A stretch of 64,000 nucleotides of DNA from Cytophagales bacterium. GTDB lineage: Bacteria > Bacteroidota > Bacteroidia > Cytophagales > Spirosomataceae. The notes under the pieces were generated by a model. The model was not told the origin of the DNA, did not search any database, and saw only the letters and a list, made by a program, of their open reading frames with translations. Positions 27,901 to 35,433 of the stretch are shown here, piece by piece. The position numbers and the translations under genes are program-made. Where the stretch lies: contig JANSYO010000008.1 in assembly GCA_024742395.1 (NCBI GenBank), forward strand, positions 1 to 64,000, given 5' to 3'. Position 1 is the first letter of the stretch. Each line of letters begins with the position of its first letter.

Positions 27901-28345
27901 TGTATGGGTCATCCATATCTACCCAGTAGCCCATTTTATCTGTCATGTCTGACCAAAGGCCAGTAAAACGCATGACCGCCTCACGGCACTTTTGATTGTA
28001 TTCAGCTACAGAGATTTTTTTTCCAATATCCTCTTTTGTGATACCCAGTTCTTTTTCTACCTGAAGTTCAACAGGCAGGCCGTGTGTATCCCAGCCGCCT
28101 TTCCGGTTTACCTGAAAACCTTTAAGTGTTTTATAGCGGCAAAAAATATCCTTAATGGTACGGGCCATCACATGGTGTATTCCCGGTGTACCATTTGCTG
28201 AAGGCGGACCTTCATAAAAAGTAAAAGTGGGATTTCCCTCACGCTCCTTTATTGATTTCTGGAAAATTTCATTGTCTTTCCAAAAAGCAAGGACTTCGTC
28301 TGCTACCTCGGCATAATTGACCGCTTTGTACTCAGGATATTTCAT
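24962..28345 (-). CDS. ileS: Isoleucyl-tRNA synthetase
   Basis: A 1127-residue class I synthetase. The HIGH-equivalent motif is GTPGIHH in PPSANGTPGIHHVMARTI and the KMSKS motif is KMSKRLGN. The editing domain includes DGTGVVHTAPTFGADD. The anticodon-binding domain and a C-terminal DUF5915-type extension follow. The PGIHH form and length are those of the eukaryote-like IleS group common in Bacteroidota, which is often mupirocin-tolerant. A divergent promoter (28408-28415) and a leader hairpin lie upstream. Confidence 0.97.
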   Translation of the reverse strand: MKYPEYKAVNYAEVADEVLAFWKDNEIFQKSIKEREGNPTFTFYEGPPSANGTPGIHHVMARTIKDIFCRYKTLKGFQVNRKGGWDTHGLPVELQVEKELGITKEDIGKKISVAEYNQKCREAVMRFTGLWSDMTDKMGYWVDMDDPYITYKNEYIESVWNLLKRLYKKGLLYKGYTIQPYSPAAGTGLSSHELNQPGCYRDVTDTSMTAQFKVVKNEKSVFLFDAAGNDEVFVLAWTTTPWTLPSNSALTVGKGIEYALVKTFNPYTFLPVNVILAKDLIGKYFSEKGKDGDFEGFAESNKKVLPWSVLSTFKGSEIAGIKYEQLLPYVQPEDEAFKIIIGDFVTTEDGTGVVHTAPTFGADDFRVAQQNDIPAIMVKDEAGKDMPLVDRKGRFVAEVTDFALEYVKADYYSEEELETERKKQGRDKYLSVDERISIKLKEENRAFNVQRYEHSYPHCWRTDKPVLYYPLDSWFIRTTAVKERLAELNKSINWKPESTGSGRFGNWLENLVDWNLSRSRYWGTPLPIWRSEDDEEVCIGSLQELEDGIRHALKNSALTEEQKEKNQAYLDLLAKGEEDLHRPYVDDVFLVSASGKVMYREPDLIDVWFDSGAMPYAQWHMPFENEEIFDKAYPADFISEGVDQTRGWFFTLHAIAGMLYDSVAFKNVVSTGLVLDKNGNKMSKRLGNAVDPFETLKNYGADPTRWYMITNAQPWDNLRFDLAGITEVRNKFFGTLTNTYNFFALYANLDGYRFTGQIDINKASELDRWVLSKLQTLTKEVDEAYADYEPTKAGRAIQEFVTDQLSNWYVRLGRRRFWKGQMTEDKASAYETLGICLKTVSQLMSPIAPFYSDWLYKNLVADSEKVSVHLSDMPVANEDWINDSLQTSMDYAQRISSMVHALRKANKLKVRQPLSKILIPVLSSEARESISAVDELIKSEVNIKSVEYLDDASGVLSKKVKPNFKTLGPKYGKDMKSVVAAINGMTADDLKNLESAGKLVLSVGEIELSDVEILTEDLPGYLTAQDGNLTVALDINISEDLKHEGIARDFVNKIQNYRKDSGFEVTDKINIQLKNNNEELAKAIEANKAYICEEVQALSLEVADSVTNSVELEMEEYVLVVKVAVAS

Positions 28346-28407
28346 TTTTATAGATCGTGTAAATGCTATTTAAAAGCCTCTTTTTAGGGCTTTTTTGAAA
28401 CAAGCTG

Positions 28408-28415
28408 CAAAGATA
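28408..28415 (-). promoter_or_regulatory. -7 element of ileS
   Basis: On the minus strand, 28415-28408 reads TATCTTTG (TAnnTTTG), giving a leader of about 55 nt to the ileS ATG. The leader contains a small hairpin (AAAAGCC against GGCTTTT, 28372-28394). Confidence 0.55.
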
Positions 28416-28449
28416 GCGAATTAGGTAGTATAGACTTATGGCAATGGCC

Positions 28450-28457
28450 TATCTTTG
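28450..28457 (+). promoter_or_regulatory. -7 element of waaA
   Basis: TATCTTTG (28450-28457) is an exact TAnnTTTG box and lies 8 bp before the ATG at 28465, so the mRNA would be nearly leaderless. The same eight bases occur on the minus strand at 28415-28408 for ileS, 34 bp away. Confidence 0.55.
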
Positions 28458-28464
28458 TGCTTCA

Positions 28465-29694
28465 ATGCTAAATTTCTTTTACACTCTACTTCTAAAAATG
28501 TACTCTTTGGTTTTGGCTATACTTTCGCCATTTAATACCAAGGCTAAGCTTCGCTTTAAAGGCAACAGGAGATTTCTGGAGGTTACCGATAAGCGTAAAC
28601 CTGACGAAAAACTTATTTGGTTTCATTGTGCCTCTCTTGGGGAGTTTGAACAAGGAAGGCCGGTTATAGAAAGGTTTAAAGCCTTACATCCCGACTGGCA
28701 GGTACTTTTAACTTTTTTTTCGCCTTCAGGTTATGAGGTGAGAAAGGCTTACTCCTCCGCAGATATCGTCAGTTATTTACCTTTTGATTCTAAGAAAAAT
28801 GCCGGTTTGTTTCTGGATTCATTTAAACCGGATTTAGCGGTTTTTGTAAAATATGAATTTTGGCGAAATTTTCTTTTTGAAACCGAAAAGAGGGGGGTGC
28901 CTTTGCTTTCTATTTCCAGTATTTTCAGAGCAGAGCAATCTTTTTTTAAGCCCTGGGGTAAATTTCAAAGAGATGTTTTGGGAGCTGTTAACTATTTTTT
29001 TGTACAAAACGCCCTCTCTGAGAGACTCTTACGTAGTATTGGAATTGAAAATGTAAAGGTTATTGGAGACACTCGCTTTGACAGGGTACAGGATACTTTA
29101 AAAACAGTGAAAGACATTGAAGAGGTAAAAGCATTTAAGAATGCTAAGGAACTGATGGTCTGTGGGTCTGTATGGGAACATGACATGGAAGTTTTGATTC
29201 CATTTATTAACAATACAAACCTAAAATTTGTCATTGCTCCTCACGAAATTAATCAGAAGGAAATTCATCAATGGAAGAATAGTATCAGCAGAAAATCCAT
29301 TAACTATTCTGAGTTAAGTGATAGAATTAATGTGGCAGAATTTGATGTCCTTTTTATTGATAATGTAGGAATGCTTTCTTCATTATATCAATATGGCAAC
29401 TACGCATTTATAGGAGGTGCATACGGCAAAGGGTTGCACAATATTCTGGAAGCTGCCACTTTTGGTATGCCTATCTTTTTCGGAAATCAGAAGTATCATA
29501 AGTTTCAGGAAGCGGTAGACCTGATAGAGAAAAAGGCGGCTTTTCCTGTGAAGGATAGTTTGGAACTGGAAAGCGTTATTCAGTCAGTGGATAAGAATGA
29601 GGCCTCGAAAATAGCAGCTGAATACGTAAAGAACCACACCGGTGCTACCGATGTGGTTCTTGAGTATCTTGAAGAATTAATTTCTAAACTTTAA
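28465..29694 (+). CDS. waaA: 3-deoxy-D-manno-octulosonic acid transferase
   Basis: A 409-residue KdtA/WaaA glycosyltransferase (GT30). An N-terminal membrane helix (LNFFYTLLLKMYSLVLAIL) is followed by the WFHCASLGEFEQGRPVIERF and LLTFFSPSGYEV motifs of the donor-binding half, and the later APHEINQ and GGAYGKGLHNILEAA. It transfers Kdo to lipid A precursors on the cytoplasmic side of the inner membrane. The start 28465 (MLNFFYTLL) is preferred over an upstream frame start because the -7 box covers the latter. The 3' end overlaps the convergent hydrolase gene by 11 bp. Confidence 0.93.
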   Translation: MLNFFYTLLLKMYSLVLAILSPFNTKAKLRFKGNRRFLEVTDKRKPDEKLIWFHCASLGEFEQGRPVIERFKALHPDWQVLLTFFSPSGYEVRKAYSSADIVSYLPFDSKKNAGLFLDSFKPDLAVFVKYEFWRNFLFETEKRGVPLLSISSIFRAEQSFFKPWGKFQRDVLGAVNYFFVQNALSERLLRSIGIENVKVIGDTRFDRVQDTLKTVKDIEEVKAFKNAKELMVCGSVWEHDMEVLIPFINNTNLKFVIAPHEINQKEIHQWKNSISRKSINYSELSDRINVAEFDVLFIDNVGMLSSLYQYGNYAFIGGAYGKGLHNILEAATFGMPIFFGNQKYHKFQEAVDLIEKKAAFPVKDSLELESVIQSVDKNEASKIAAEYVKNHTGATDVVLEYLEELISKL

Positions 29695-30544
29695 ACTTTC
29701 CTTTGAGATAATTAATAGCCATTGAATACGCCTCTTTTGTAGCCTCAGGGTCATGTTTGGCATTGCTCGGATTGGCAAAACCATGTACGGCATCAAAGAT
29801 TTTGTACGTCAGTTTTTTATCGGCTTTCTTCATATTAGCTGCAAACTCTTCAATCACCTCTTTTGATATCCAGTTTTCCGTAGCAAAAAGGCCAAGAACA
29901 TCTGTGTTTAAAGTTTTAAGTTGGTTTACATCTTGAACTGGCATGCCGTAATACATCACAGAGCCAATGGCTTGTTTGCCCCCTGTCAAGGCAGAGCGTA
30001 GCGAAAGACCCCCACCAAAACACCAGCCTACGCTAGCTACTTTGGCATTTTTACCTGCAAGATCATAACCACCTTCCATTATACTCTGTAGTCTGTTTTG
30101 ATCAGCTCCTTGCATTAGCTTTCCGGCTTCAGAAGGTTCTGTGGTAAGCTTGCCATCATACATATCTAAGGCCAGTACATTTACCTTGCCGTTAAGATCT
30201 TTGTAGAATTTATCAGCTTCATTTCTGATTTGGTCATTCAGCCCCCACCATTCCTGATATACAAAAAGCCATTTGTCGCTTTTAGTTTTCGATTCAATAA
30301 AGTAGCCATTTGCTTCTTTCCCATCAGGGGTGTCAAACTTAATTTCCTGACCCAAACCTTGAAAATCCATGAGGAGGGGAGAGGGGTGCATTTTGACGAA
30401 TTCAGGGTCATTTACAAAGTCTGCCATAGAACTGGGCCAGGCATGGCAAAGAGTTATTTCCTTTTTCGGTTCCTCTGTTTCTTGATTTAAGAGAAATGGG
30501 AAAACCACTAAAACAAGCAGGACAGGGTGCAGTAGAAGTTTCAT
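29684..30544 (-). CDS. Secreted dienelactone hydrolase-family protein
   Basis: A 286-residue alpha/beta hydrolase with an N-terminal export signal. The nucleophile elbow GWCFGGG gives a Cys nucleophile as in dienelactone hydrolase. The oxyanion-region segment VYQEWWGLNDQIRNEADKF and the terminal HGF provide the rest of the family pattern. The acidic member is less clear (FATENWIS, where the family usually has a GxxD). The substrate is unknown. Confidence 0.85.
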   Translation of the reverse strand: MKLLLHPVLLVLVVFPFLLNQETEEPKKEITLCHAWPSSMADFVNDPEFVKMHPSPLLMDFQGLGQEIKFDTPDGKEANGYFIESKTKSDKWLFVYQEWWGLNDQIRNEADKFYKDLNGKVNVLALDMYDGKLTTEPSEAGKLMQGADQNRLQSIMEGGYDLAGKNAKVASVGWCFGGGLSLRSALTGGKQAIGSVMYYGMPVQDVNQLKTLNTDVLGLFATENWISKEVIEEFAANMKKADKKLTYKIFDAVHGFANPSNAKHDPEATKEAYSMAINYLKGKFKV

Positions 30545-30611
30545 AGTATATACTTTTGATTAATATTTGTATCAACAAACAGTGCTGTTTTAATAATTCC
30601 AAATGACTTAT

Positions 30612-31634
30612 TTATTTATGCTGCTCTTTGATGTGCTTGGCAATAATATCATCGCCCCAATCATTCGACAAGTCTCTTATTACAGAATGTACATGATTGG
30701 CTCCATTTTGTGTACAATCATATTCTATTAAAATAGCAGGGCTATGGATTCTGTAATAATGTCCTTGGCCCCATTCTTCTCCTCCCATCCACACAAAATG
30801 AAGTTTGTCTAAACCCGCTTGCTCTATTTTTTCTAACAGTTCCAGAGCAAAACCATTCGGAGAACGTTTGACATAATGGCTAACCATTTGCATTAGTGCC
30901 ATTTGCTGAGTCTTGTTCATTTCGGTAAAAGGTAATCCTACCTCCAGATCAATCTCCGCTTTAGCATTATTTGCGGTTTCCATATCATAAGGAGCTTTAT
31001 CATTTATTTTAGCCCTTTGATGTTGGCTTTGATTCAATGATTTAAGGAAGTCAAAACCCATGGCTGTTTCTTTTTTTAATACTTCTGTACCTTCAGGCAA
31101 GGGCATTCCGGATGGAACTCTGGCGGGGTTTGTTCCAAAGAATAAAGGAGTGGCTGAGTTAATTTTATGGTCAGCAGAAGAGTAGTTAAGAGAAAGGTGA
31201 TGCCCTTCAATTCTACAAGCCCATGGCTTTGTGCTATTTGGAGTTCCAAAAATGGAATAATAGTATTTATCAGGATCTCGGTGGTCATTGCCCGCCGGCC
31301 TGTTTTCTAAAACATGTAATACACTTTCAAGCTGCATGATTGCCAGAGCCGTTTCATTTCCTTCTTTACTTAAAGAAGCTCTCAGGATTTCTCTGGCCAG
31401 TTTCTTTTGAGATGGGTCTAGCGTTCTGTAATCAAGACCTTTACGTGGAACAGGTGTATAATACCAATTCTTTCTTTCTATTGAGTTTAAATCAAAAAGT
31501 GCCTGTGCTTTTTGCTCAGCATTCAATGTTTTTAGAAACTGATTAGTAGCTTCTAATACAGCTTCATTATTGTTTTTTTGAGCATAAGAGCATGATCCGG
31601 CCAATACGGCCAGAACGAATAATATTTTTTTCAT
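30612..31634 (-). CDS. Secreted DUF3500 protein
   Basis: A 340-residue exported protein (signal peptide ending in SYAQ). It contains a DUF3500 domain: the central WACRIEGHHLSLNYS segment, the LNQSQHQRAKI helix, and the C-terminal FVWMGGEEWGQGHYYRIHSP and HVHSVIRDLSNDWG motifs. The His-rich GHHLSLNYS and HSVIRD blocks suggest a metal site, but the function is not established. It is 67 bp upstream of the hydrolase gene on the same strand, possibly an operon. Confidence 0.85.
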   Translation of the reverse strand: MKKILFVLAVLAGSCSYAQKNNNEAVLEATNQFLKTLNAEQKAQALFDLNSIERKNWYYTPVPRKGLDYRTLDPSQKKLAREILRASLSKEGNETALAIMQLESVLHVLENRPAGNDHRDPDKYYYSIFGTPNSTKPWACRIEGHHLSLNYSSADHKINSATPLFFGTNPARVPSGMPLPEGTEVLKKETAMGFDFLKSLNQSQHQRAKINDKAPYDMETANNAKAEIDLEVGLPFTEMNKTQQMALMQMVSHYVKRSPNGFALELLEKIEQAGLDKLHFVWMGGEEWGQGHYYRIHSPAILIEYDCTQNGANHVHSVIRDLSNDWGDDIIAKHIKEQHK

Positions 31635-31712
31635 GGGGTCAAATGGGTTGAATTGATTATCAATCTATGTAATTTGTGCCAGAATTCATTTATCACAGAG
31701 AGATATCTTATT

Positions 31713-32513
31713 TTGAGATCAGCTGAAATAACGGCTAGTATAGTAGGCACAGGGAATATTGCCTGGCACCTGATTAATGCACTTGAACAAGCAGGAATTA
31801 GGGTAGCTGAGGTGTCTACTCGGAAAAAGAAAAATGCGAGAGATCTGACGCGCTACACTTATGATGTAAGAGTTAAAACAGATCTGGATTTCAGAGACAG
31901 CCCTTCCAAACTGTTTATTCTGGCTATTTCTGATGATGCTATTGAAAGTGTAGCGGGCTCTATCTTACTGCCGGAAGACAGCGTTTTAGTTCATACTTCC
32001 GGGGCAAAGGGGATGAGTGAGCTTACAGATTCCTTGAATCAAAACGAGATTTCTTTGGGAGTTTTTTACCCTTTAATGACATTTACAAGGGGTATTCCGG
32101 TTGATTTCAAACAAGTACCCATGTGTATTGAGGGAGAAGATGATCAAACACTTGCGTTTTTGATGAAAGTAGCTGGTAAACTATCAAAGGAAGTACATCA
32201 AGTAAGTTCTCGTCAAAGGGCAGTTTTACATTTATCCGCGGTATTCGGTTGTAATTTCGTTAATCATTTATGGGCTCTTTCAAAAGAAATCATTGAAGAA
32301 GAGGAACTGGATTTTGACATTTTGAAACCTCTGATTAAAGAAACTTTTTTGAAGGGCATGAAGGCTGAGCACCCTGCTGAGGTGCAAACCGGGCCTGCCC
32401 TTAGACATGATGGAAGCACTATTGCGAAGCATAAAAGTTTGATAAAAGACGATAAAGATTTATCTAAAGTATATAAAACATTAACTAAGAGTATACAGGA
32501 TTGGCACCAATGA
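31713..32513 (+). CDS. Rossmann-fold DUF2520 protein
   Basis: A protein of about 266 residues. An N-terminal NAD(P)-binding fold (ASIVGTGNIAWHLINAL) resembles F420-dependent NADP oxidoreductase/ProC-type dinucleotide domains. The DUF2520 C-terminus carries QTGPALRHDGSTIAKH. No ATG lies near the family start. The TTG at 31713 is chosen because it begins just before the Rossmann strand; another in-frame TTG at 31653 gives a longer, unlike leader. The stop overlaps the ATG of the FGE-like gene (ATGA), so the two are coupled. Function unknown. Confidence 0.8.
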   Translation: MRSAEITASIVGTGNIAWHLINALEQAGIRVAEVSTRKKKNARDLTRYTYDVRVKTDLDFRDSPSKLFILAISDDAIESVAGSILLPEDSVLVHTSGAKGMSELTDSLNQNEISLGVFYPLMTFTRGIPVDFKQVPMCIEGEDDQTLAFLMKVAGKLSKEVHQVSSRQRAVLHLSAVFGCNFVNHLWALSKEIIEEEELDFDILKPLIKETFLKGMKAEHPAEVQTGPALRHDGSTIAKHKSLIKDDKDLSKVYKTLTKSIQDWHQ

Positions 32514-33478
32514 AATATTTTTTATTAAGTCTGGCAATAGTATTTATTGCTTGCAAAGAGACAGAGGAGAAGGAAGAAGCAAAAACAGATGAAATTTCAC
32601 CTAAATCTGAGTTACCTGCTACTGTAGAATACGTAGGGCTGCAAGAACCTTCAGCCGCAGAGTTTCCGGTTTCTGACTCCTCGGCTCCTGAAGGGATGGT
32701 TTTAGTAAAAGGGGGTAATGTACGCATAGGATCTGAAGAGGGCTTTGACCATGAGAGACCTATGTTTTGGGCTACAATCAAGCCATTTTATATGGACAAA
32801 TCGCCGGTTACGGTGGGCGAATTCAGAAAGTTTATTGAAGCTACAGATTATCAAACGGAGGCAGATCAGTTTGGGAATGCAGGTATTATCCATGAAAGCA
32901 CTGGCAAAAACTGGATTTTAAAAGATGGGGCCAATTGGGAATATCCTTTAGGAAAGGATTTTCCAAAAGCCGGAGATGATCATCCTGTAACTCAGGTATC
33001 ATGGAGAGATGCAACAGCCTATGCAAAATGGGCAGGAAAGAGACTGCCACATGAAATTGAATGGGAACATGCGGCCAGAAATGGATCGAATTCGAGGTCA
33101 ATATACCCATGGGGTGAAGAACTGAACCCCGGAGGAAAGTATAACGCTAACGTTTGGAACGGAATATTTCCAGAGTTTAATAAAGTAGAGGACGGTTTTG
33201 CTGAAACTTCTCCGGTAGGCCAATTTGGTGAAACCCCCATTGGTCTGACAGATATGAGCGGAAATGTATGGGAGTGGTGTTCTAATTACTTGTATGATTA
33301 CAGGGCACTTGCCCTGGATGATTTTAAAGGAGGAGCCAAAACAGAAAAGGCTCAAAGAGGAGGTTCATTTTTATGCGAACCCACCTGGTGTCATGGCTAC
33401 AGGGTGTCTGGCAGATCATCGTCTTCACCGGAAACAAGTTTGTTTCATGTTGGTTTTAGATGTGTGAAAGACCTATAA
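32510..33478 (+). CDS. Formylglycine-generating-enzyme-like lipoprotein (SUMF1 fold)
   Basis: A 322-residue lipoprotein (lipobox region IVFIACKE, Cys18). The FGE-sulfatase fold begins near 65 (MVLVKGGNVRIGSEEGFDHE). Cys289 and Cys294 in FLCEPTWCHGYRVS occupy the positions of the two catalytic cysteines of SUMF1/FGE (MCHRSYC in human), and the terminal GFRC is also typical. Retention of both suggests a true copper-dependent FGE rather than a fold relative such as EgtB. Being a lipoprotein it would act at the periplasmic side of a membrane, after Sec export of the client. No sulfatase gene is in the window. It overlaps the DUF2520 gene by 4 bp. Confidence 0.85.
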   Translation: MKYFLLSLAIVFIACKETEEKEEAKTDEISPKSELPATVEYVGLQEPSAAEFPVSDSSAPEGMVLVKGGNVRIGSEEGFDHERPMFWATIKPFYMDKSPVTVGEFRKFIEATDYQTEADQFGNAGIIHESTGKNWILKDGANWEYPLGKDFPKAGDDHPVTQVSWRDATAYAKWAGKRLPHEIEWEHAARNGSNSRSIYPWGEELNPGGKYNANVWNGIFPEFNKVEDGFAETSPVGQFGETPIGLTDMSGNVWEWCSNYLYDYRALALDDFKGGAKTEKAQRGGSFLCEPTWCHGYRVSGRSSSSPETSLFHVGFRCVKDL

Positions 33479-33497
33479 TTGGCATAGTTTGTGCAAT
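33479..33497 (+). promoter_or_regulatory. Sigma-54-like promoter element
   Basis: TTGGCATAGTTTGTGCAAT has the GG and GC dinucleotides exactly 10 bp apart, as in TGGCAC-N5-TTGCA sigma-54 promoters. It lies just after the FGE-like gene and 220 bp before the subunit gene at 33717. Confidence 0.45.
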
Positions 33498-33716
33498 GTA
33501 TTTGAGTACACACAACTGTCGAAAATATGTTTTTCATTAGATCAATGGCCGTTATTGAAGCGTTGCCCAAAAGCAAAGTCTATTCTGAGGCTTTCCAGAA
33601 ATCAGGGTTTACATTCCATCAAAAATGGAAAGAGAAATCCGGGCTTTTGGATTATTGCGTTTACATGGTATTTTTTTCTTGGCAATAAAGAGAAATTTTG
33701 GTTTCTTTGTTATACT

Positions 33717-34217
33717 ATGAAAACGTCAGGAATAACTACTACTATAATACTACTGTTTATTGCCTTAGGTACTAAGGCTCAGGTAGCTCAGCGGGTGTCT
33801 ATTGTGATACCTCAACTTGCAGAAATAAGACTAAAGCCAGGCTCTGAAACTGAGACCAGAATTGAGTTTAAAAATGCTAATGATTTGGATAACGGAATCA
33901 CTGAGGAACGGGCGAGTACATATCAAGTGAGAGCCAATACTGAATGGATGGTTTCTATGAAAGCCTCTAAACCTTTCTTTACCTCTTTGGCTGATGAAAA
34001 CGATAGCGAATTACCATCAACAATACTTTCTGTTAAAGAGTCAAATTCGAAAGACTTCATTGCACTCCAAGAGAATGGTGTAGATCTTATTAAAGGAGAC
34101 CCGGGTAATTACAGTGACAAAAACGAATTTTCTGTCGATTATAAGGCAGTGCTGGATAATGATTACTCTCCAGGTACTTATTACATGGATGTTCTTTTAA
34201 CTGTCTCTTCATTGTAA
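33717..34217 (+). CDS. Secreted subunit-like protein 1 (fibre/pilin-like)
   Basis: A 166-residue exported protein (signal peptide ending in KAQ). Its core resembles three other proteins in this cluster. There is an N-terminal strand (VSIVIPQLAEIRL), a VRANTEW segment matching V+SNxxW of the others, SELPSTILSVKESN matching SMPTSIIGL+KEN of the protein at 38175, and a C-terminal SPGTYYMDVLLTVSSL. The PGxYxxxLxxTx ending is shared by all four and recalls spore-coat-U/WxL-type last strands. I infer a minor fibre subunit. The start is the ATG preceding the signal peptide; a frame extending to 33489 has no signal. No motif for enzymatic function. Confidence 0.65.
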   Translation: MKTSGITTTIILLFIALGTKAQVAQRVSIVIPQLAEIRLKPGSETETRIEFKNANDLDNGITEERASTYQVRANTEWMVSMKASKPFFTSLADENDSELPSTILSVKESNSKDFIALQENGVDLIKGDPGNYSDKNEFSVDYKAVLDNDYSPGTYYMDVLLTVSSL

Positions 34218-34300
34218 GGTATTTTTACCTTCTACTACTTCTTTTTTCTTAAATAGGAAATTCAAATTCTCCTTAAGGTTATCCATTGTGCCAATTTTTT

Positions 34301-34319
34301 TTGGCATAGTCTTTGAAAT
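34301..34319 (+). promoter_or_regulatory. Second TTGGCATAGT element, degenerate sigma-54-like
   Basis: TTGGCATAGTCTTTGAAAT repeats the 10-mer TTGGCATAGT of 33479-33488; the -12 part has GA instead of GC. It also forms part of an inverted repeat TGCCAA-N6-TTGGCA (34289-34306). It lies in the 561-bp gap from 34218 to 34778 before the likely major subunit gene. Apart from these elements and a short unsupported frame I see nothing in that gap. Confidence 0.35.
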
Positions 34320-34778
34320 GTTCAATCCAATGGAAGATATGAACCATGGATAATTATCTGCCACTAAAGTTTTTTGATTTATTTATTGAACCAGTGCATT
34401 TGTTCGCACCTATGATTTTGTCAGGAAACAAGGTCTTATGTGTTAATTATGCGGTTCGCAAACTTTAAGAGGTCTTAATAGTTTTAGCAAAGAATCACTC
34501 ATTAATAGTTTAAGGATTGATGTTGACAGAAATGATAACATTGTCCAAAGACTTAAGGATAGAGATTATTCTGCTGGCTTTTCTATTTCTTCTTCACTGT
34601 TACCAAAACAATGATTGTGTTTTTACCCCGCAGGCATCAATCAGTTTTATCAAGGATTTAAACATAGTTTATAATCCGTTTAAACAGGGATTTGAAGAAA
34701 AATGAAGTTACTGATTCTTTGACTATATCTGCTTTTACCTTGAGAAGAATTTCAATTATTAACAAAACAAAAAGTAAA

Positions 34779-35369
34779 ATGAAAAAAACACTATTTTCAA
34801 TCGCATTCGCATGTGTAGCAATGGGTGGTTATGCTCAGTCTAAGTCTCACAAAGTGAAGGTTGTTATTCCTGAAGTAATGGATCTTCAAATGGAAGAAAC
34901 AGACATGACTTTCTCTTACGGCCAGGATAACATCAGAGATAATGAGAACCCGGATGCACAAGAGAGAGAAGTAAGAGTTAGATCAAACGTAGCTTGGAAT
35001 GTCTCTGTTTACGCCGAATCTGATTTCAAGGCTTCGGACACAGAGAATTCAGATATTACGATAGAAGTGTTAACACTTTCAGTACCAGACGGAGAAGGTG
35101 GATCGTCTTCCATAACTCCGGACAAGCAAACGCCTGTTATGACAGACGAATTAGATATTGCTGGAAATTTAATTCCTTTATTAGTCGATGGCAATCCGGT
35201 GTTTGACACTAATGCTAAAGTTTTGGCTCAAGGTTCAAAAGGAGGATATGGTGTAAACACCAATAATGTTTCTTACTCTGTGGATCTTTCAAAGCAAAAC
35301 GAAGATTATTTCACAGTAGATCCGGACACATATACTACTACGTTAGTATATACTGTTTCGGCTCAATAG
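34779..35369 (+). CDS. Likely major subunit-like protein of the cluster
   Basis: A 196-residue exported protein (signal peptide MKKTLFSIAFACVAMGGYAQ). It shares with the other three the N-terminal strand (VKVVIPEVMDLQM), the WNVSVYAESDF segment following VRSNVA, and the C-terminal TTTLVYTVSAQ. It is the largest and lies directly before the usher-like gene, from which it is separated by a hairpin with a T-run. In chaperone-usher operons such a layout marks the abundantly made main subunit. That role is inferred. A rare in-frame extension to 34692 is rejected because it lacks a signal peptide. Confidence 0.65.
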   Translation: MKKTLFSIAFACVAMGGYAQSKSHKVKVVIPEVMDLQMEETDMTFSYGQDNIRDNENPDAQEREVRVRSNVAWNVSVYAESDFKASDTENSDITIEVLTLSVPDGEGGSSSITPDKQTPVMTDELDIAGNLIPLLVDGNPVFDTNAKVLAQGSKGGYGVNTNNVSYSVDLSKQNEDYFTVDPDTYTTTLVYTVSAQ

Positions 35370-35375
35370 TATTTC

Positions 35376-35413
35376 ATAGGGAGTGTATAATGCACTCCCT
35401 ATTTCTTTTTTTG
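35376..35413 (+). terminator. Intercistronic hairpin with T-run (attenuator candidate)
   Basis: ATAGGGAGTG (35376-35385) pairs exactly with CACTCCCTAT (35393-35402) around a 7-nt loop and is followed by TTCTTTTTTTGC. It lies between the stop of the subunit gene and the ATG of the usher-like gene 31 bp later, so it would cut down read-through. Confidence 0.75.
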
Positions 35414-35433
35414 CTTTCCTAAATAATAAAAAC

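Noticed and set aside
28438-28464. Upstream start of waaA
   Set aside because: The -7 box at 28450-28457 would lie within the gene, so translation must begin after it.
33489-33716. Longer N-terminus for the subunit-like protein at 33717
   Set aside because: The extension has no signal peptide and no protein-like pattern; the signal peptide starts at 33717.
34517-34705. 62-codon frame in the intergenic region before the main subunit
   Set aside because: No family pattern or close start signal; it is probably a chance frame in leader DNA.
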